From Scleroderma bovista (taxonomy: Eukaryota; Basidiomycota; Agaricomycetes; Boletales; Sclerodermataceae): DNA of 64,000 nucleotides. A model generated the notes under the pieces. The model worked only from the letters and a program-made list of their open reading frames with translations. It was not told the DNA's origin and searched no databases. The stretch lies in assembly GCA_037178675.1 (NCBI GenBank), contig JAYMGJ010000240.1:48456-112455 (forward strand), in the 5' to 3' direction. The first letter of the stretch is position 1. The number at the start of each line of letters is the position of its first letter. Below, in pieces: positions 19,264-30,728 of this stretch. A program made the translations under genes and the position numbers.

Positions 19264-21420
19264 ATGGCGGTGGAAAGCAAACACGTGGACGCTCCAAAGG
19301 TTCTCAGCGTAGCTCGAATCGCCACGTTAGTTGGATCGATCGTAGTTGCACTTTGTTCTGGAACTAACTACGTTCGTCCCACTGTTATCAATGTCCTAGT
19401 GTGGCTCTTCTGACGTCCTAACAGATCTATTCGGGTAGGTGGAGATCAATCTGAGCCAAGTGCTTGCAGATCCCTGATTGTGACTGAGGTGCTTAGCTTA
19501 CGCTCCGCAACTCGGAGCTCGTCTTCACATCTCTCACACCCAGGTCAGCATCGTCGGGCTCGCTGGAAACTGTATGTCGTCTCTCTCCTCTGCGTTTGAG
19601 CGTTGTTCGAGCTTACGTCTTATAGTCGGTGTTTATATCTTTGGACCCGTATGTGGTCGCATTGTAGATGCCAAGGGAACTCGGATCCCTCTCATTGGGG
19701 CCTTCATATCCCTGCTAGTTGGATACACAGGAATAAAGTACATATATGACGATGGAATTGGCTCAGGGGCATCCATCTCGCCAGTGCATTTTGCCATGCT
19801 TGTTATGTGCTCGTTTTTAACTGGCCTTGGAGCAATCGGGGGCCTATCATCTGCCATAAATACCACGGCCAAAAGCTTCCCACAATCTTTGGTATGTGGT
19901 CTCTTCCATGCTTCCAGACAGCTGTTGCCGTTTACCACTTTCTGGGAAGAGCGTGTCAACCAGAGCTTATCTCATGCCTTGTCTTCACAGCACGCTACAG
20001 TGACGGCACTCGTTCTCTCAGGTTATGGGCTCTCCGCCTTCTTTTTCTCGACCGTTGCGCACACTTTCTTCACAGGCGATACGTCAGCTTTATTGAATTT
20101 ACTTGCCCTCGCTACCTCCATTCCCATGCTAGTGGCACTGTTCATCATGAGACCTATACCTCTCCCAACAACCTCTCCGAGTCTGAGGTCAAATGGAGAC
20201 CAAGACTACGAAACAATCTCGAGCGGGGAGACAATGTATTTCATTCCAGGGCTCGATATTGATTCGGTGGACAGACAAGAGCAGGAGAGTTGTACACCTC
20301 TCCTAGGCGATCGGTCCAGGAACGGTGGTGCTTGTGTAGGCCAGTCTTCCTCCGCAGCTGAAATGGGCCACTTCCACGCTGCGAGTCCCCCACGGGCTGA
20401 TAAACTGCCAAACGTATACGGAATCCAGCTCTTTATGACTCCCGACTTTTACATTTTTTTGACCATCGTGTCACTTTGTAAGTCTGCGAAATTCTCCCCT
20501 GGGTTCAGACCCTAATGAAACCCTGAAGTGGGCGGAACTGGCCTAATGTGTAGGATACCTTTGCAGCTGCCAGGACCATATCCCACTGATGAATTCGGGT
20601 GCAGATATTAACAATGTTGGCTCGATCTCCCTGGCTCTCTTGGCCAAATCGAACCCGGACTATGACCAAGTAGAAGCTTCTAAATGGCAGAGCGCACAGG
20701 TGTCGACTTTGAGTGTAGGTAACTTTGCTGGCCGAATACTGTGCGGTAGGTGTTCCCTTGTCCAATACATGTTCTCTCGCCCAACTGACACTTCACAGGA
20801 CTTATCTCGGACTTCATACGCACCAAACTGCACCTTCCCCGTGCATACAGCTTATGCATCGTGTCTTCGCTTTTCATAGTATCGCAGGTACTCGCAATTA
20901 GCGTTTCGCGGGTCGGCGCGTTATGGATCGCAACTGTATCGCTGGGACTCGCTTATGGAAGCCTCTACGGCGCACTACCAGCGATACTAATCGAGTGGTT
21001 CGGTCTAGGTGGGTGTACAATGCATTATGCTTTGTACGGAAATGCCTCACCATACCGATCCCCATGAATGAATGCGCCGGGGCCGCTATGTCCACGTTCG
21101 CAGCTCATTTATCTGAGAACTTTGGATACTTATGCATGGCGCCACTCATTGGCGGGAACCTCTTCTCGATCATGTTCGGGCGCAACCTCGATGCGCATAC
21201 CTCGAGTGCGGCCCCGAATGTGCCCCCTGGTTCTGGGAGCGGACATACATTGCGAGGGCTAATATCTCGCGACCTTCCGACAGAGCGTCAGTGCCTAGTT
21301 GGACGGGCGTGTTACGTATCGAGTCTGCGCGTCACGTTGATGGCGTGTATTGTTGCACTGGCGCTGAGCGCGTGGGCTGGGATTCGGGAGAGACGACGGA
21401 ATCTAAGGGCCCTCGAGTGA
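19264..21420 (+). CDS. Mch1-like MFS transporter, array copy 1
   Basis: First of four tandem paralogues. Exons in order encode an N-terminal helix (ARIATLVGSIVVALCSGTNY), a tiny IYS exon, YAPQLGARLHISHTQ, then GRIVDAKGTRIPLIGA, which is the loop 2-3 signature of this nodulin/Mch1-like MFS group. The HATVTALVLSGYG exon follows, then a long hydrophilic central loop (PLLGD motif) and PDFYIFLTIVSL, NNVGSISLAL, GLISDFIRTKLHLPRAY, IEWFGLG and the final AHLSENFGY...GGNLFSIMFGRNLDAHT block. The C-terminus carries CQ-like cysteines (RQCLVGRACYV) and a last helix. About 12 helices, plasma or organelle membrane, substrate unknown. The frame looks intact across about ten introns. Confidence 0.85.
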
Positions 21421-21479
21421 GTGCACGCCGTGCAAGGTCACCGGTGTCATTCGACGCCCGAGTAGAAACAATTTAAAGG

Positions 21480-22146
21480 TAACTGTATTCGCCTTACTCG
21501 TTATTTGTGGTTCAACTTATCACGAATCCTTTTTCCGTCCGGGGTCATACATACATATCAGCAGTCATTTGGTATTTAGTTAAGGGCATACAGAATATCA
21601 TTTTTCTGGGGGCTTTGAAAAGGGCATACGTGGAAATCGAGGAGACCCAATTCAATAGTGCCAATTTTCTAGCCGCTGGTATGAGGAGTGCGGTACCTGT
21701 AGCCTTGGAATGTGTACTATATGATACTAGTAGGAGATGGTACGTACCCTAATATGCAAGGGCGACGTAGCCTGTCTATGACATTTTGTAGTACTTGGTG
21801 GCAAACTGACAAACCAGGCACTGCAAAATTTCATAGACAGTCACCAGACTAACTAGGAGGGACTGAGATGATTGAGTCCTAGCTAGTCTGAACAACAAAT
21901 TTTGAGAGTTACCTACGAGAGATTCTGGGTCACCAGACTACCTAGTAGTCCTTCGCATCGAAGGAAACTTTGTGTATGTTTGTGAGAAGAACAACGTTAA
22001 CCAATTACGGACTTGAGCTAAGCCTCGCAAATGGCGCAGTCCTGTCTACCCCCAAGAACGTCTGGCGTGTAGTAGTGCTTGGGTTGAGCCGTATCATCTC
22101 ATTATTTCTTTCCCATTGCACTGGTGGTGCGTCCGTCGGGTTCGAG
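21480..22146. repeat. Intergenic hairpins between MFS copies 1 and 2
   Basis: Two foldbacks are visible: CTGTCTATGACATTTTGTAG (21771-21790) with its partner near 21821-21840, and AGACTAACTAGGA (about 21846) with TCCTAGCTAGTCT (about 21878). The motif GTCACCAGACTA recurs at 21840 and 21932. These look like remains of small non-coding transposons. No gene is seen; the promoter of copy 2 must lie at the right end. Confidence 0.5.
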
Positions 22147-24230
22147 ATGTTCTCAGCGATGGATGGTGAACGGAAGATCCCAAGTCTTCTAAGTGTACCC
22201 CGGATTGCCACCTTACTGGGTTCTATTCTCGTTGCTCTCTGCACTGGCACGAACTATGTATGTGCGACCGTCATCTGCAGACCACTTGGAGTCCTGACCT
22301 TCGCTGATATAGATCTATTCTGGTGGGTGGACGGTCACTGTGGACTTGATGGAAATTCCCTGAAGCACCGCCGTGCCTAGCCTATGCACCACAACTCGCA
22401 GCGCGCCTTCACATTTCACACACACAGATCAATGTCGTGGGTCTTGCCGCTAATGGTGACGTTTCTCAGTCTCGAGGGTAGGCATCCGTTTTGACACACC
22501 CCAGTTGGCGGAACCGTTTCTGCACCTCTACTTGGCCGCTTCGTAGACGCAAAAGGCGCCCGGATTCCCCTCATTGGAGCTTCCTTATGTCTTCTGGGTG
22601 GATACTCAGGATTACAGCGCATATATGATAATGGTATTGGAACCGATACATCCGTCTCACCAACTTCTTTTGCCATGCTTATAATATGTTTGCTACTCAC
22701 TGGTTTGGCAACTGGGGCTTCCTCAGCTGCCATCAATACCACAGCCAAGAGCTTCCCGAAATCGGCAGTGAGTTGTCTATTATTTCGCCCAGGACGGGTG
22801 TCCTGCGGGAAAGTGTATCGAGTTAGTTCTCCCTCATGCCATGTCTTTGCAGCACGCCACAACGACTGGCCTTGTTCTATCTGGCTACGGGCTCTCGGCC
22901 TTCCTATTTTCAGCCATTGCGCATACGTTCTTTCCTGGCGATACCTCAGCTTTGTTACACCTCCTCGCTCTTGGTACTTCCATACCCATACTAGCGGCAT
23001 TACTTGTTGTGCGACCCATACCTCTCCCTCCAACCTGCACGAGCCCAATGATGGATGGAAGCGAAGGATATGAACCAATTCCCACGGGAGATATTATACC
23101 TCTCAATACTGGAGCCGAATTTAACATGGTCAGTATACCATCACGGGAGAGCTGTACGCATCTTCCGGAGGACCAGCTCGAGGATGCAGGGCATCATCCA
23201 CCGGAACTGTCGCCCACTTTAGAAACGGGCTGGGTAACAAGTCGTAGTCACTCACGGGCTGATGGATCGCCAGATATACATGGAATCCAGCTCCTCATGA
23301 GTCCAGACTTTCACCTTATTCTAGCTATCACTTTACTTTGTAAGTTTAGTGAACCTACATCTGTGGCAACGACTTCTGATGACGTTTGAACTTCAGTGAG
23401 CGGAACTGGCATAATGTGTAAGGTCTTCTCCAATGTGTCGCTGCATGGTCACCGTTGACGAAATGGACGCAGACATTAACAACGTTGGGTCCATTGCCCT
23501 GGCTCTCTACGCCCAGTCGAACCCGGAGTACGACCATCTAGAAGCCTCCAAATGGCAAGTTGCGCAGGTTTCGACATTGAGCTTGGGCAACTGTGCTGGT
23601 CGAATCGTAATAGGTAGTGTTCTTCTTTTCCGTCTCTTTCCTTCCAAACTAATGCTTTATAGGACTAATCTCAGACTTCATGCGTTCCCATCTTCACATT
23701 CCGCGTGCATACTGCCTGTGCATCGTGTCTTCGGCATTCATAATATCCCAGGTGTTCACACTCAGTGTTTCGAACGTCGACGCGTTATGGATTGCAACTG
23801 TGTCGTTGGGATTTGCTTATGGGAGCTTGTGGGGATCGATGCCGGCTATCATGATCGAGTGGTTCGGTCTCGGTAAGTGCATATGCTCACTTTCGTATCG
23901 TGCACATGTAGGTTATTCACGGGATGCGCAGCCCATCTGGCAGAAAATTCAGGGTGGTCCGCGTTTGCTCCCCTCGTTGGCGGAAACCTCTTCTCGATCA
24001 TGTTAGGAAGGGATCTCGACGCGCATACGCCAATCCAAGTCTCAGCATCCTCCCAACTCCGGCGCACATGGACCGTGCTACCGCGGGCTGGCATGCCATC
24101 AGAGCACCAATGCATACTTGGTCGGCAATGTTATGTTTCGAGCATCCGAGTTACACTTGTGGCGTGTATTGTCGCGCTGGTGCTGAGTATGTGGGCTGGG
24201 ATCCGGGATGGACGGCGTCGTAAGTCGTGA
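22147..24230 (+). CDS. Mch1-like MFS transporter, array copy 2
   Basis: The exon plan matches copy 1. The start MFSAMDGERKIPSLL has a second in-frame ATG at 22159 that fits the paralogues better. Key blocks are LLSVPRIATLLGSILVALC, GRFVDAKGARIPLIGA, SAAINTTAKSFPKSA, HATTTGLVLSGYG, a central acidic and serine-rich loop, NNVGSIALALYAQSNPEYD, GLISDFMRSHLHIPRAY, IEWFGLG, and VGGNLFSIMLGRDLDAHT. The last helix ends in a short basic tail (GIRDGRRRKS). It appears intact. The second loop and the C-terminal cysteine pair (QCILGRQCYVSS) are conserved with its neighbours. Confidence 0.85.
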
Positions 24231-24641
24231 GTTGTGCGAGGGTATGGTGGGTCTTTTTGTGGCATATACAATAGAATTAATCCATGTAGAGTCTGAGGAT
24301 GTTTTTTTGCGACTTTGCATTATGTAATGGCAGTAGCTGCATAAATCGTTTCTTCATTCAATGATCCAATTGAAATGGGTTGTGCTTCTCCAGAACTCGT
24401 CATGATATCCCTTTCACAAATGCTACTAAAACACGGGCGTCGGGACTTCCATGGTCGTGACCAGTGCTATCCACCAGCCGCCTGACGTGCGGAATGGTGT
24501 TGAGAAGCTTGGTGTTACAGTATTCGGATTACTGCTATATTGACACACTCACGTCAAGCTCCAAGCCATGGTCCCGATTATCGCCCGAGGAGAAAGGACG
24601 GGTCAGCTTTGGCCAGTTCCCCTACTCACTTCTTGAACGCG

Positions 24642-27024
24642 ATGTCATTCCCGCCCATATTCAAGGATGCGGAGCACAAACTCTCGGATCTTCTCAGCAT
24701 ATCTAGAATTGCCTCGCTGCTGGGTTCTATCCTTGTTGCACTCTGTTCTGGTTCAAATTATGTATGTCTGTGCGAGTCAATTATCATCTGTGCATTTTTC
24801 CTTCTAATACTTATAAACACAGATTTATTCCAGTAGGTTCAGGTTTACGATGGAGTACCTGCGACATATTCTGAACAAAGTTGGTGGCCAGTCTACGCAC
24901 CGCAGCTCGGAGCTCGCTTGCACTTGACAAATACCCAGCTCAATATCGTGGGGCTTGCTGCCAATGGTGTGTAGTCTCTTTCTGACCCGACATTTAAGCC
25001 TATCTGTCAACGTACGCAGCTGGTACATATATTTCCGGCCCTATTATGGGCCGCGTTGTAGATGCGCATGGGCCTCGTATCCCACTCATCAAGGCTTTTA
25101 TCTTTTGCCTCGTGGGATACGGTGGAATAAAGCGCATGTTTGACGAGGGCGTTGGCGCAGGTGAAATCCTCTCCCCGCAGCAGTTTGCAATGCTTGTGTT
25201 GTATTCGTCGTTAACCGGTTTTGGGGGCGGTGGCGCCGCAGCCTCCGCGGTCAATACAACGGCCAAGAGTTTTCCTCAATCGACGGTATGTTTCATCTTT
25301 CCATTCCCCCCAAGGAAGAGCATGTTGGCGAGCACTGTGACTCAGATGCTGGCTGCTCTGCGGAAGGAGTGTATTTAGTGCAAATTATCTCATGACTCGT
25401 TTCCACAGCACGCGATAACGACTGCCCTTGTCGCCTCTGGTTACGGAATCTCGGCGTTCTTTTTTTCGACCATGGCGCGCACCTTCTTTCCGGGGGATCC
25501 ATCAGCCCTACTGCTTCTCCTGGCTCTCACCACATCCATGCCCATGCTGTTAGCACTATTTGTCGTGCGACCCATACCCCTTCCGTCAACTCATCAACCT
25601 CTGAAGGCAGACCAATACGAGGACCACGACTCAACTTCCAACGAAGTGGTTGTGCCTTCCATTCGTAGTGCCGGTGCAGTCGGCATGCTTACCAAAGCAG
25701 TGGGCATGATCGAAGGTGATGAACGTCAACCTCTCCTTGGAGCCTCTGTGCCTTCCATTCCTGAAATCCGTGCGGTCGACATAATTGAGGCGAATAGTGG
25801 CCAACTTGGAGCAGCCGTGTCTTCTGTTCGTAGTAACGATGCAGTCGGCATACTTACCAATGGGGTCAGTATGATGGGAACGGATAGTCGCCAACCTCTC
25901 CTCGGTACTCAGAGGGTTGCTAATTATCAGGGTGTCCCTCAATCATCAACCCTTGCAGAGATGGAGTTAGCCATTGGTCAGAGTCGTTCACAGACAGAAG
26001 GATTACCAGACATATATGGCATCAAGCTCCTCAGAAGTCCGGACTTTTACCTTCTCATCACCATTGTATCACTTCGTAAGTTTTGTCCAAGCTTGACTTT
26101 CCCTCTCTGACGACCTCTTGCAGTGGCAGGGACAGGATTAATGTGTCAGTTTTTTTGGTCGCAGAGGGGCGCTGCTGACACAGCGACAACGTCGATGCAG
26201 ACATTAATAATGCTGGCTTAATCACCCTGGCTCTGTACGTGAAGGCCAACCCAGCCTACAATGAAATAGAAGCCTCAGCATGGCAAACCGCACAAGTATC
26301 GATTCTGAGTATCAGCAACTGGGCTGGCCGGATACTAATCGGTAGTTTGTTATTTTCTCTATACATTATTCCCCCTGACAAACATTGTAGGCATAGTCTC
26401 GGACTTCATGCGAACTCATCTCCACCTGCCTCGTGTATACAGTTTGTGCATCGTGTCTTCACTGTTCATAATTTCCCAGATGGCAGTAATTAGTGTGTCG
26501 AGTATCTCCGGGCTGTGGATGGCAAGTGTTATGGTGGGAGTTGCATATGGCTGCCTCCTTGGGACACTTCCCTCGGTTGTCATAGATTGGTTTGGTCTGG
26601 GTGAGTGCAATAAATCCTTTGTCCGTATCGTGTACAGAAATCGCTCACGTACTGATCACCGCGATCTATTGACCGTTGTCATCGAATGTGAATAGCCCAT
26701 CAATCGGAAACCTTGGGATGGGTAATGCTATCACCACTCCCATCCGTGAACCTCTTTGCGATCATGTTTGGGCGAAACCTCGACGCACATACGCCGAGCC
26801 AGGACTCGGAATGGCCCGCGCTTACTCGACGTGCTATCCCTATGTTTAGCAAGTTGGTGTCGCAGGACATCCCATCGCGTCAGTGTCGCATCGGTCGAGA
26901 TTGTTATGTATCGAGTCTCCGAATCACACTCGTGGTATCTATGGTTTCTCTGATGTTGAGTGTGCTGGCTGTGATTCGGGATAGATGGCGGAACCGAGCG
27001 AGGGTGAGGAGTAATAACGAATAA
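24642..27024 (+). CDS. Mch1-like MFS transporter, array copy 3
   Basis: Same exon plan, starting MSFPPIFKDAEHKLSDLL. Family blocks are GRVVDAHGPRIPLIKA, AVNTTAKSFPQST, HAITTALVASGYG, INNAGLITLAL, GIVSDFMRTHLHLPRVY, IDWFGLG and NLFAIMFGRNLDAHT. The central loop is the longest of the array, because a module of about 35-45 residues (VPSIRSAGAVGMLTK ... ERQPLLG) is repeated roughly three times with drift. The final block has PLPSVNLF where the others have GGNLF. Otherwise it appears intact, with stop at 27022-27024. Confidence 0.85.
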
Positions 27025-27326
27025 CTTTGGGGGAGGGAGGTCGGACCCCCAGAGGGCGAAAGACGGGTCGGCGCAGTTGAAATCCATTGTACTGTATTTT
27101 CTGACTATCAACGTTGCGGTATGTCTGTGGTGGAAATTGTGTCATTTCCTGTCGCACCGTCTTTACATCCAAGTTGCGGTTGAAGAAATGTTGCACCAAA
27201 GTAGCGGTGACTGAATTTGCAAGTATGCACTATGCCAAAGACGGAATCTAGTAAACGCGGCCCCTCTTCGCTTCAGGTTGTATTCTCATATCCAAGTACT
27301 GCTCTGCTCTTCAGGCTTGCCTCGGG

Positions 27327-29375
27327 ATGGCCGACGTTAAACGCAGCATTCCGAGTCTCCTCAGCGTGCCCCGGGTCGCTACTTTATTGGGATCTATCCT
27401 GGTTGCTCTCTGTTCTGGTACCAATTATGTCCGTGCAAATTTCATGTACCCAATTCACTTGTTCTGACGCCCGCCAATTCAGATATTTTCCGGTGGGTAG
27501 ACCTTGATAAGTCCTCTTCCTGCAAGATCCCTGAACCACAACGATGCTCAGCCTATGCACCGCAACTTGGAACTCGCCTCAATATCTCACATACTCAGCT
27601 CAATGTCTTAGCGCTCGCAGGCCATGGTATGCACCATATCATATACCACCACTCCGAAGGCATCCTCATGTTTGTTCGTAGCCGGATTTTACATCTCTGG
27701 ACCGGTCTGGGGTCGCATTATTGATGCTCGTGGACCTCGAATTCCGCTCATCGGGGCTGCCGCGTGTGTTTTCATTGCGTACGCAGGAACGAAGCGCATA
27801 TATGACGATGGCATCGGTACCTCCACGTCACTCTCACCGGTGCTGTTTGCCTTGCTCGTTGTACTTGCGATGTTTATCGGCTTCGGGGCAAATGCAGGCC
27901 TGAATTCAGGCGTCAATACGACTGCCAAGAGTTTTCCGGAATCAGCTGTGCGTATCCTGCCACGTCGTAGGAGGGGCTACTAACGAATGGACTGATAGCA
28001 TGCTACCGTGATTGGTCTTGTCTTTGCTGGTCTGGGCCTCTCGGCGTTCTGTTTCTCGGCTATCGCGCACGTATTCTTTCCCGGAGATACATCTTCTCTG
28101 TTACACCTCCTTTCTCTGTCCACCTCTCTACCTATACTGTTCGCGTGGTTCATTGTGCGGCCCATCCCTCTTCCCGAAGCCCACCCCAAGGCGGACCAAT
28201 GCCAAGCTCATGAGCCGATTCAGAGTGGAGAACCTACACCTTATATCACTGAGACAGATGCCCGTACAACAAACATAGGAGAACCAGACTGTCGCACTCC
28301 TCTCCTGGGGAATCGGCATGAGACGCACGATCACTGTGTATCCGAGTCATCATCTGCTCTGGAGATAGGGCAAATCCGGGACCAGAGCACTGAAGCCGAG
28401 AGACCCGACATCCATGGAATCCAACTGTTCACTAGTCCGGACTTTTATATTATTATTTCTATTATGACACTTCGTAAGTCACCATCTCTTTGTGGATTGT
28501 TTTATGTTTGATTGCATCCTGGAGTGAGTGGAACCGGCCTGATGTGTGAGTTGCTCTCCGTTACTCGTGGTTAGATCTCCCCTGATGACCCGGTCCAGAT
28601 GTCAACAATATTGGATCGATCACCCTGGCTCTCTATGCCAAATCGAATCCATACTACAATCAAATAGAGGCTGCCAAATGGCAAGCCGCTCAAGTGTCGA
28701 CATTCAGTATCGGCAACTGCACTGGTCGATTCCTAATCGGTAACACACCTTTTCCGCTTACTCTCCCGTCCACTTAGCATTTCCCGCAGGCGTCATCTCA
28801 GACTTCACACGCACATACCTTCGCCTGCCTCGTGCATACTGCTTGTGTATCGTATCCTCAGCTTTCATAATCTCCCAAGCGTTCGCTATAGGTGTGTCGG
28901 ACGTAAGCGCGCTGTGGATACCAAGTGTTCTAGTGGGGCTTGCATATGGAAGTGTGTGGGGGGCATTCCCGCCAATCGTGATCGAGTGGTTTGGCCTGGG
29001 TGAGTGCACATAAGCTTCCACTCACGTACAGCTATTCATGACTCCCATGCAAAAGCACATTTATCGGAGAACTGGGGATGGGTCGCAATGTCTCCACTTG
29101 GTGGCGGCAACATTTTTTCGATCATGTTTGGACGCAATCTCGATGCGCATACGCCAAGTCAGGACGCAAAGGCTATTTTACCGGGCGTCAAGCGTGCCGT
29201 AGCGGCGTTGGGTATGATGGTGTCGCAGGGTGTTCCACCACAGCGACAATGCCTGGGCGGTCGGGAGTGTTATGTATCTAGTCTCTGGGTCACACTGATG
29301 GCGTGTGTGGTTGCGCTGGCACTCAGTGCGTGGGCTGGTATTAGGGATGGGCGGCGGAGTCGTATGAGAATTTAG
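27327..29375 (+). CDS. Mch1-like MFS transporter, array copy 4
   Basis: Last member of the array, starting MADVKRSIPSLLSVPRVAT. Blocks are GRIIDARGPRIPLIGA, SGVNTTAKSFPESA, HATVIGLVFAGLG, a central loop with CRTPLLGN, NNIGSITLALYAKSNPYYN, GVISDFTRTYLRLPRAY, IEWFGLG, GGGNIFSIMFGRNLDAHT and a basic C-terminus. All exon junctions match copies 1-3. No lesion is seen. Spacing between the array genes is roughly 0.3-0.7 kb, so each copy probably has its own promoter. The array looks like products of unequal crossing-over. Confidence 0.85.
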
Positions 29376-29592
29376 AGTAGGTTGCGGGCATGCATGAAAG
29401 GTTCAGCAACGATGATTCATGAAATATATATACTTGGTAACCTAGCAATGTGTTCACCGTTCAGGTATCTATGTCTTATGTCTGGTCAGCGTACGACGTG
29501 TATGGCACAATCTATACAATGGCTCTGGCAAAAAAATCTACCTTCTACACGAAAGAATACAGACAGAACACGGAAGACTCGGATAACTTAGC

Positions 29593-30493
29593 TCACAACG
29601 ACAAGGATGGCAGCACACAGTTCTGTACGAAGTATTCATGGAACCGTCCGTCTTTTGTTAGTTCGGGATGAAAAGTGGTCATCAAATGCTTGCCCTGGCG
29701 AACGGCTACTATTGTCCGGGGGTCATTGGGATCGAGCTGTAGCGGTGCGGTAGAGGACTTTGGAACGGTCCCAACAGGTAAACGAGCTACGACATGCATC
29801 GGCGGTGCATCTGGGGATGGGTGCAGTGCCAGGATGACCTGGGATGGGTGTGTCCATGGGTTTGATCCAAGTCAGATAAGAACAAAGACGTACGGGTGCA
29901 CGAATGAAGACGCCCGTGAATGGCCTCTCTGAGTTTTGCAACCCGTCGACTATCAGAGGCGCCTCGAAAGACTCGACCTAACCCGATGAGTCATAACATG
30001 CGCGGATGACATTTATAAGCCATACCTGGGAGCCCCACCCGTTTCTAGCCATTGTGACGGACATGCCGCCCAGAAGATCTTGTCCGCCTTTTTTGGTGTT
30101 CTCTACGACCTGGGCAAGGAGGATGGCACCTGCACATGTTCCCCAGATTGGCTTCGCCTTGGAAAACTGTCTCAATGGTTCCAAAAGGCCGGCCAATTTC
30201 GCCAATAGCGCAATGGTAGTTGATTCTACGAGAGGTTAGTGGAGGGTGACATAGAGGGACACGCCGTGCACCTCCGCCTGGAATAACGAGTGCGTCACAT
30301 TTTTCGAGATCGTCTGGTGTGCGGACCAAAGAGACGGTGACCTTTCTTGCAGATGGGATCTTTTGAAGAGCGGTCTGATGCTCGGCGAAAGCGCCCTGGA
30401 GAGCTGGATGCAGACTGAGCACGATATCTCCGACGAGAGACGCTACTCACCTAGGATTCCAACAGTAGTCTTGCAGGCCTGCATTTGGGACAT
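29593..30493 (-). CDS. SNO1: Pyridoxal 5'-phosphate synthase glutaminase subunit (PdxT/SNO)
   Basis: This class I glutamine amidotransferase releases ammonia from glutamine for PLP synthesis by its partner PdxS/SNZ, in the cytosol. The start is [14 protein letters not shown]; after an intron the frame gives [10 protein letters not shown], the conserved glutaminase N-terminal block. Next comes VIPGG|ES across a second intron, then the nucleophile region [11 protein letters not shown] (Cys in GTCAG), [26 protein letters not shown], and finally the catalytic His/Glu in [10 protein letters not shown]. All catalytic residues are present. It is transcribed divergently from HRP1 across 235 bp. No SNZ gene is in the window. 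Confidence 0.92.
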
Positions 30494-30728
30494 GGTGAGA
30501 TCAAGAAACAACAAAGAACACGCCAGCTACGATGCTCTCCGCGCAAGAACTCACAGTGGCAGATGAGGTCGGGAGACAGAAAACAAATTTGCCCCTCTGC
30601 AAATTTTCGAGTATGGGCGAGGCGGGCCGGGCGTGGGAAGAAAAGGGGCAGTCATCTGATTCTGCGATGACTAAGCGACGCGTTGCGTTTTTTCCGCTCC
30701 AACAACCACCATCTTCGACGACCTCGAC
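30494..30728. promoter_or_regulatory. Shared divergent promoter of SNO and HRP1
   Basis: Only 235 bp separate the two start codons, so both promoters must lie here or overlap the first exons. I see no clear TATA box in either direction, in keeping with housekeeping genes. Confidence 0.6.
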
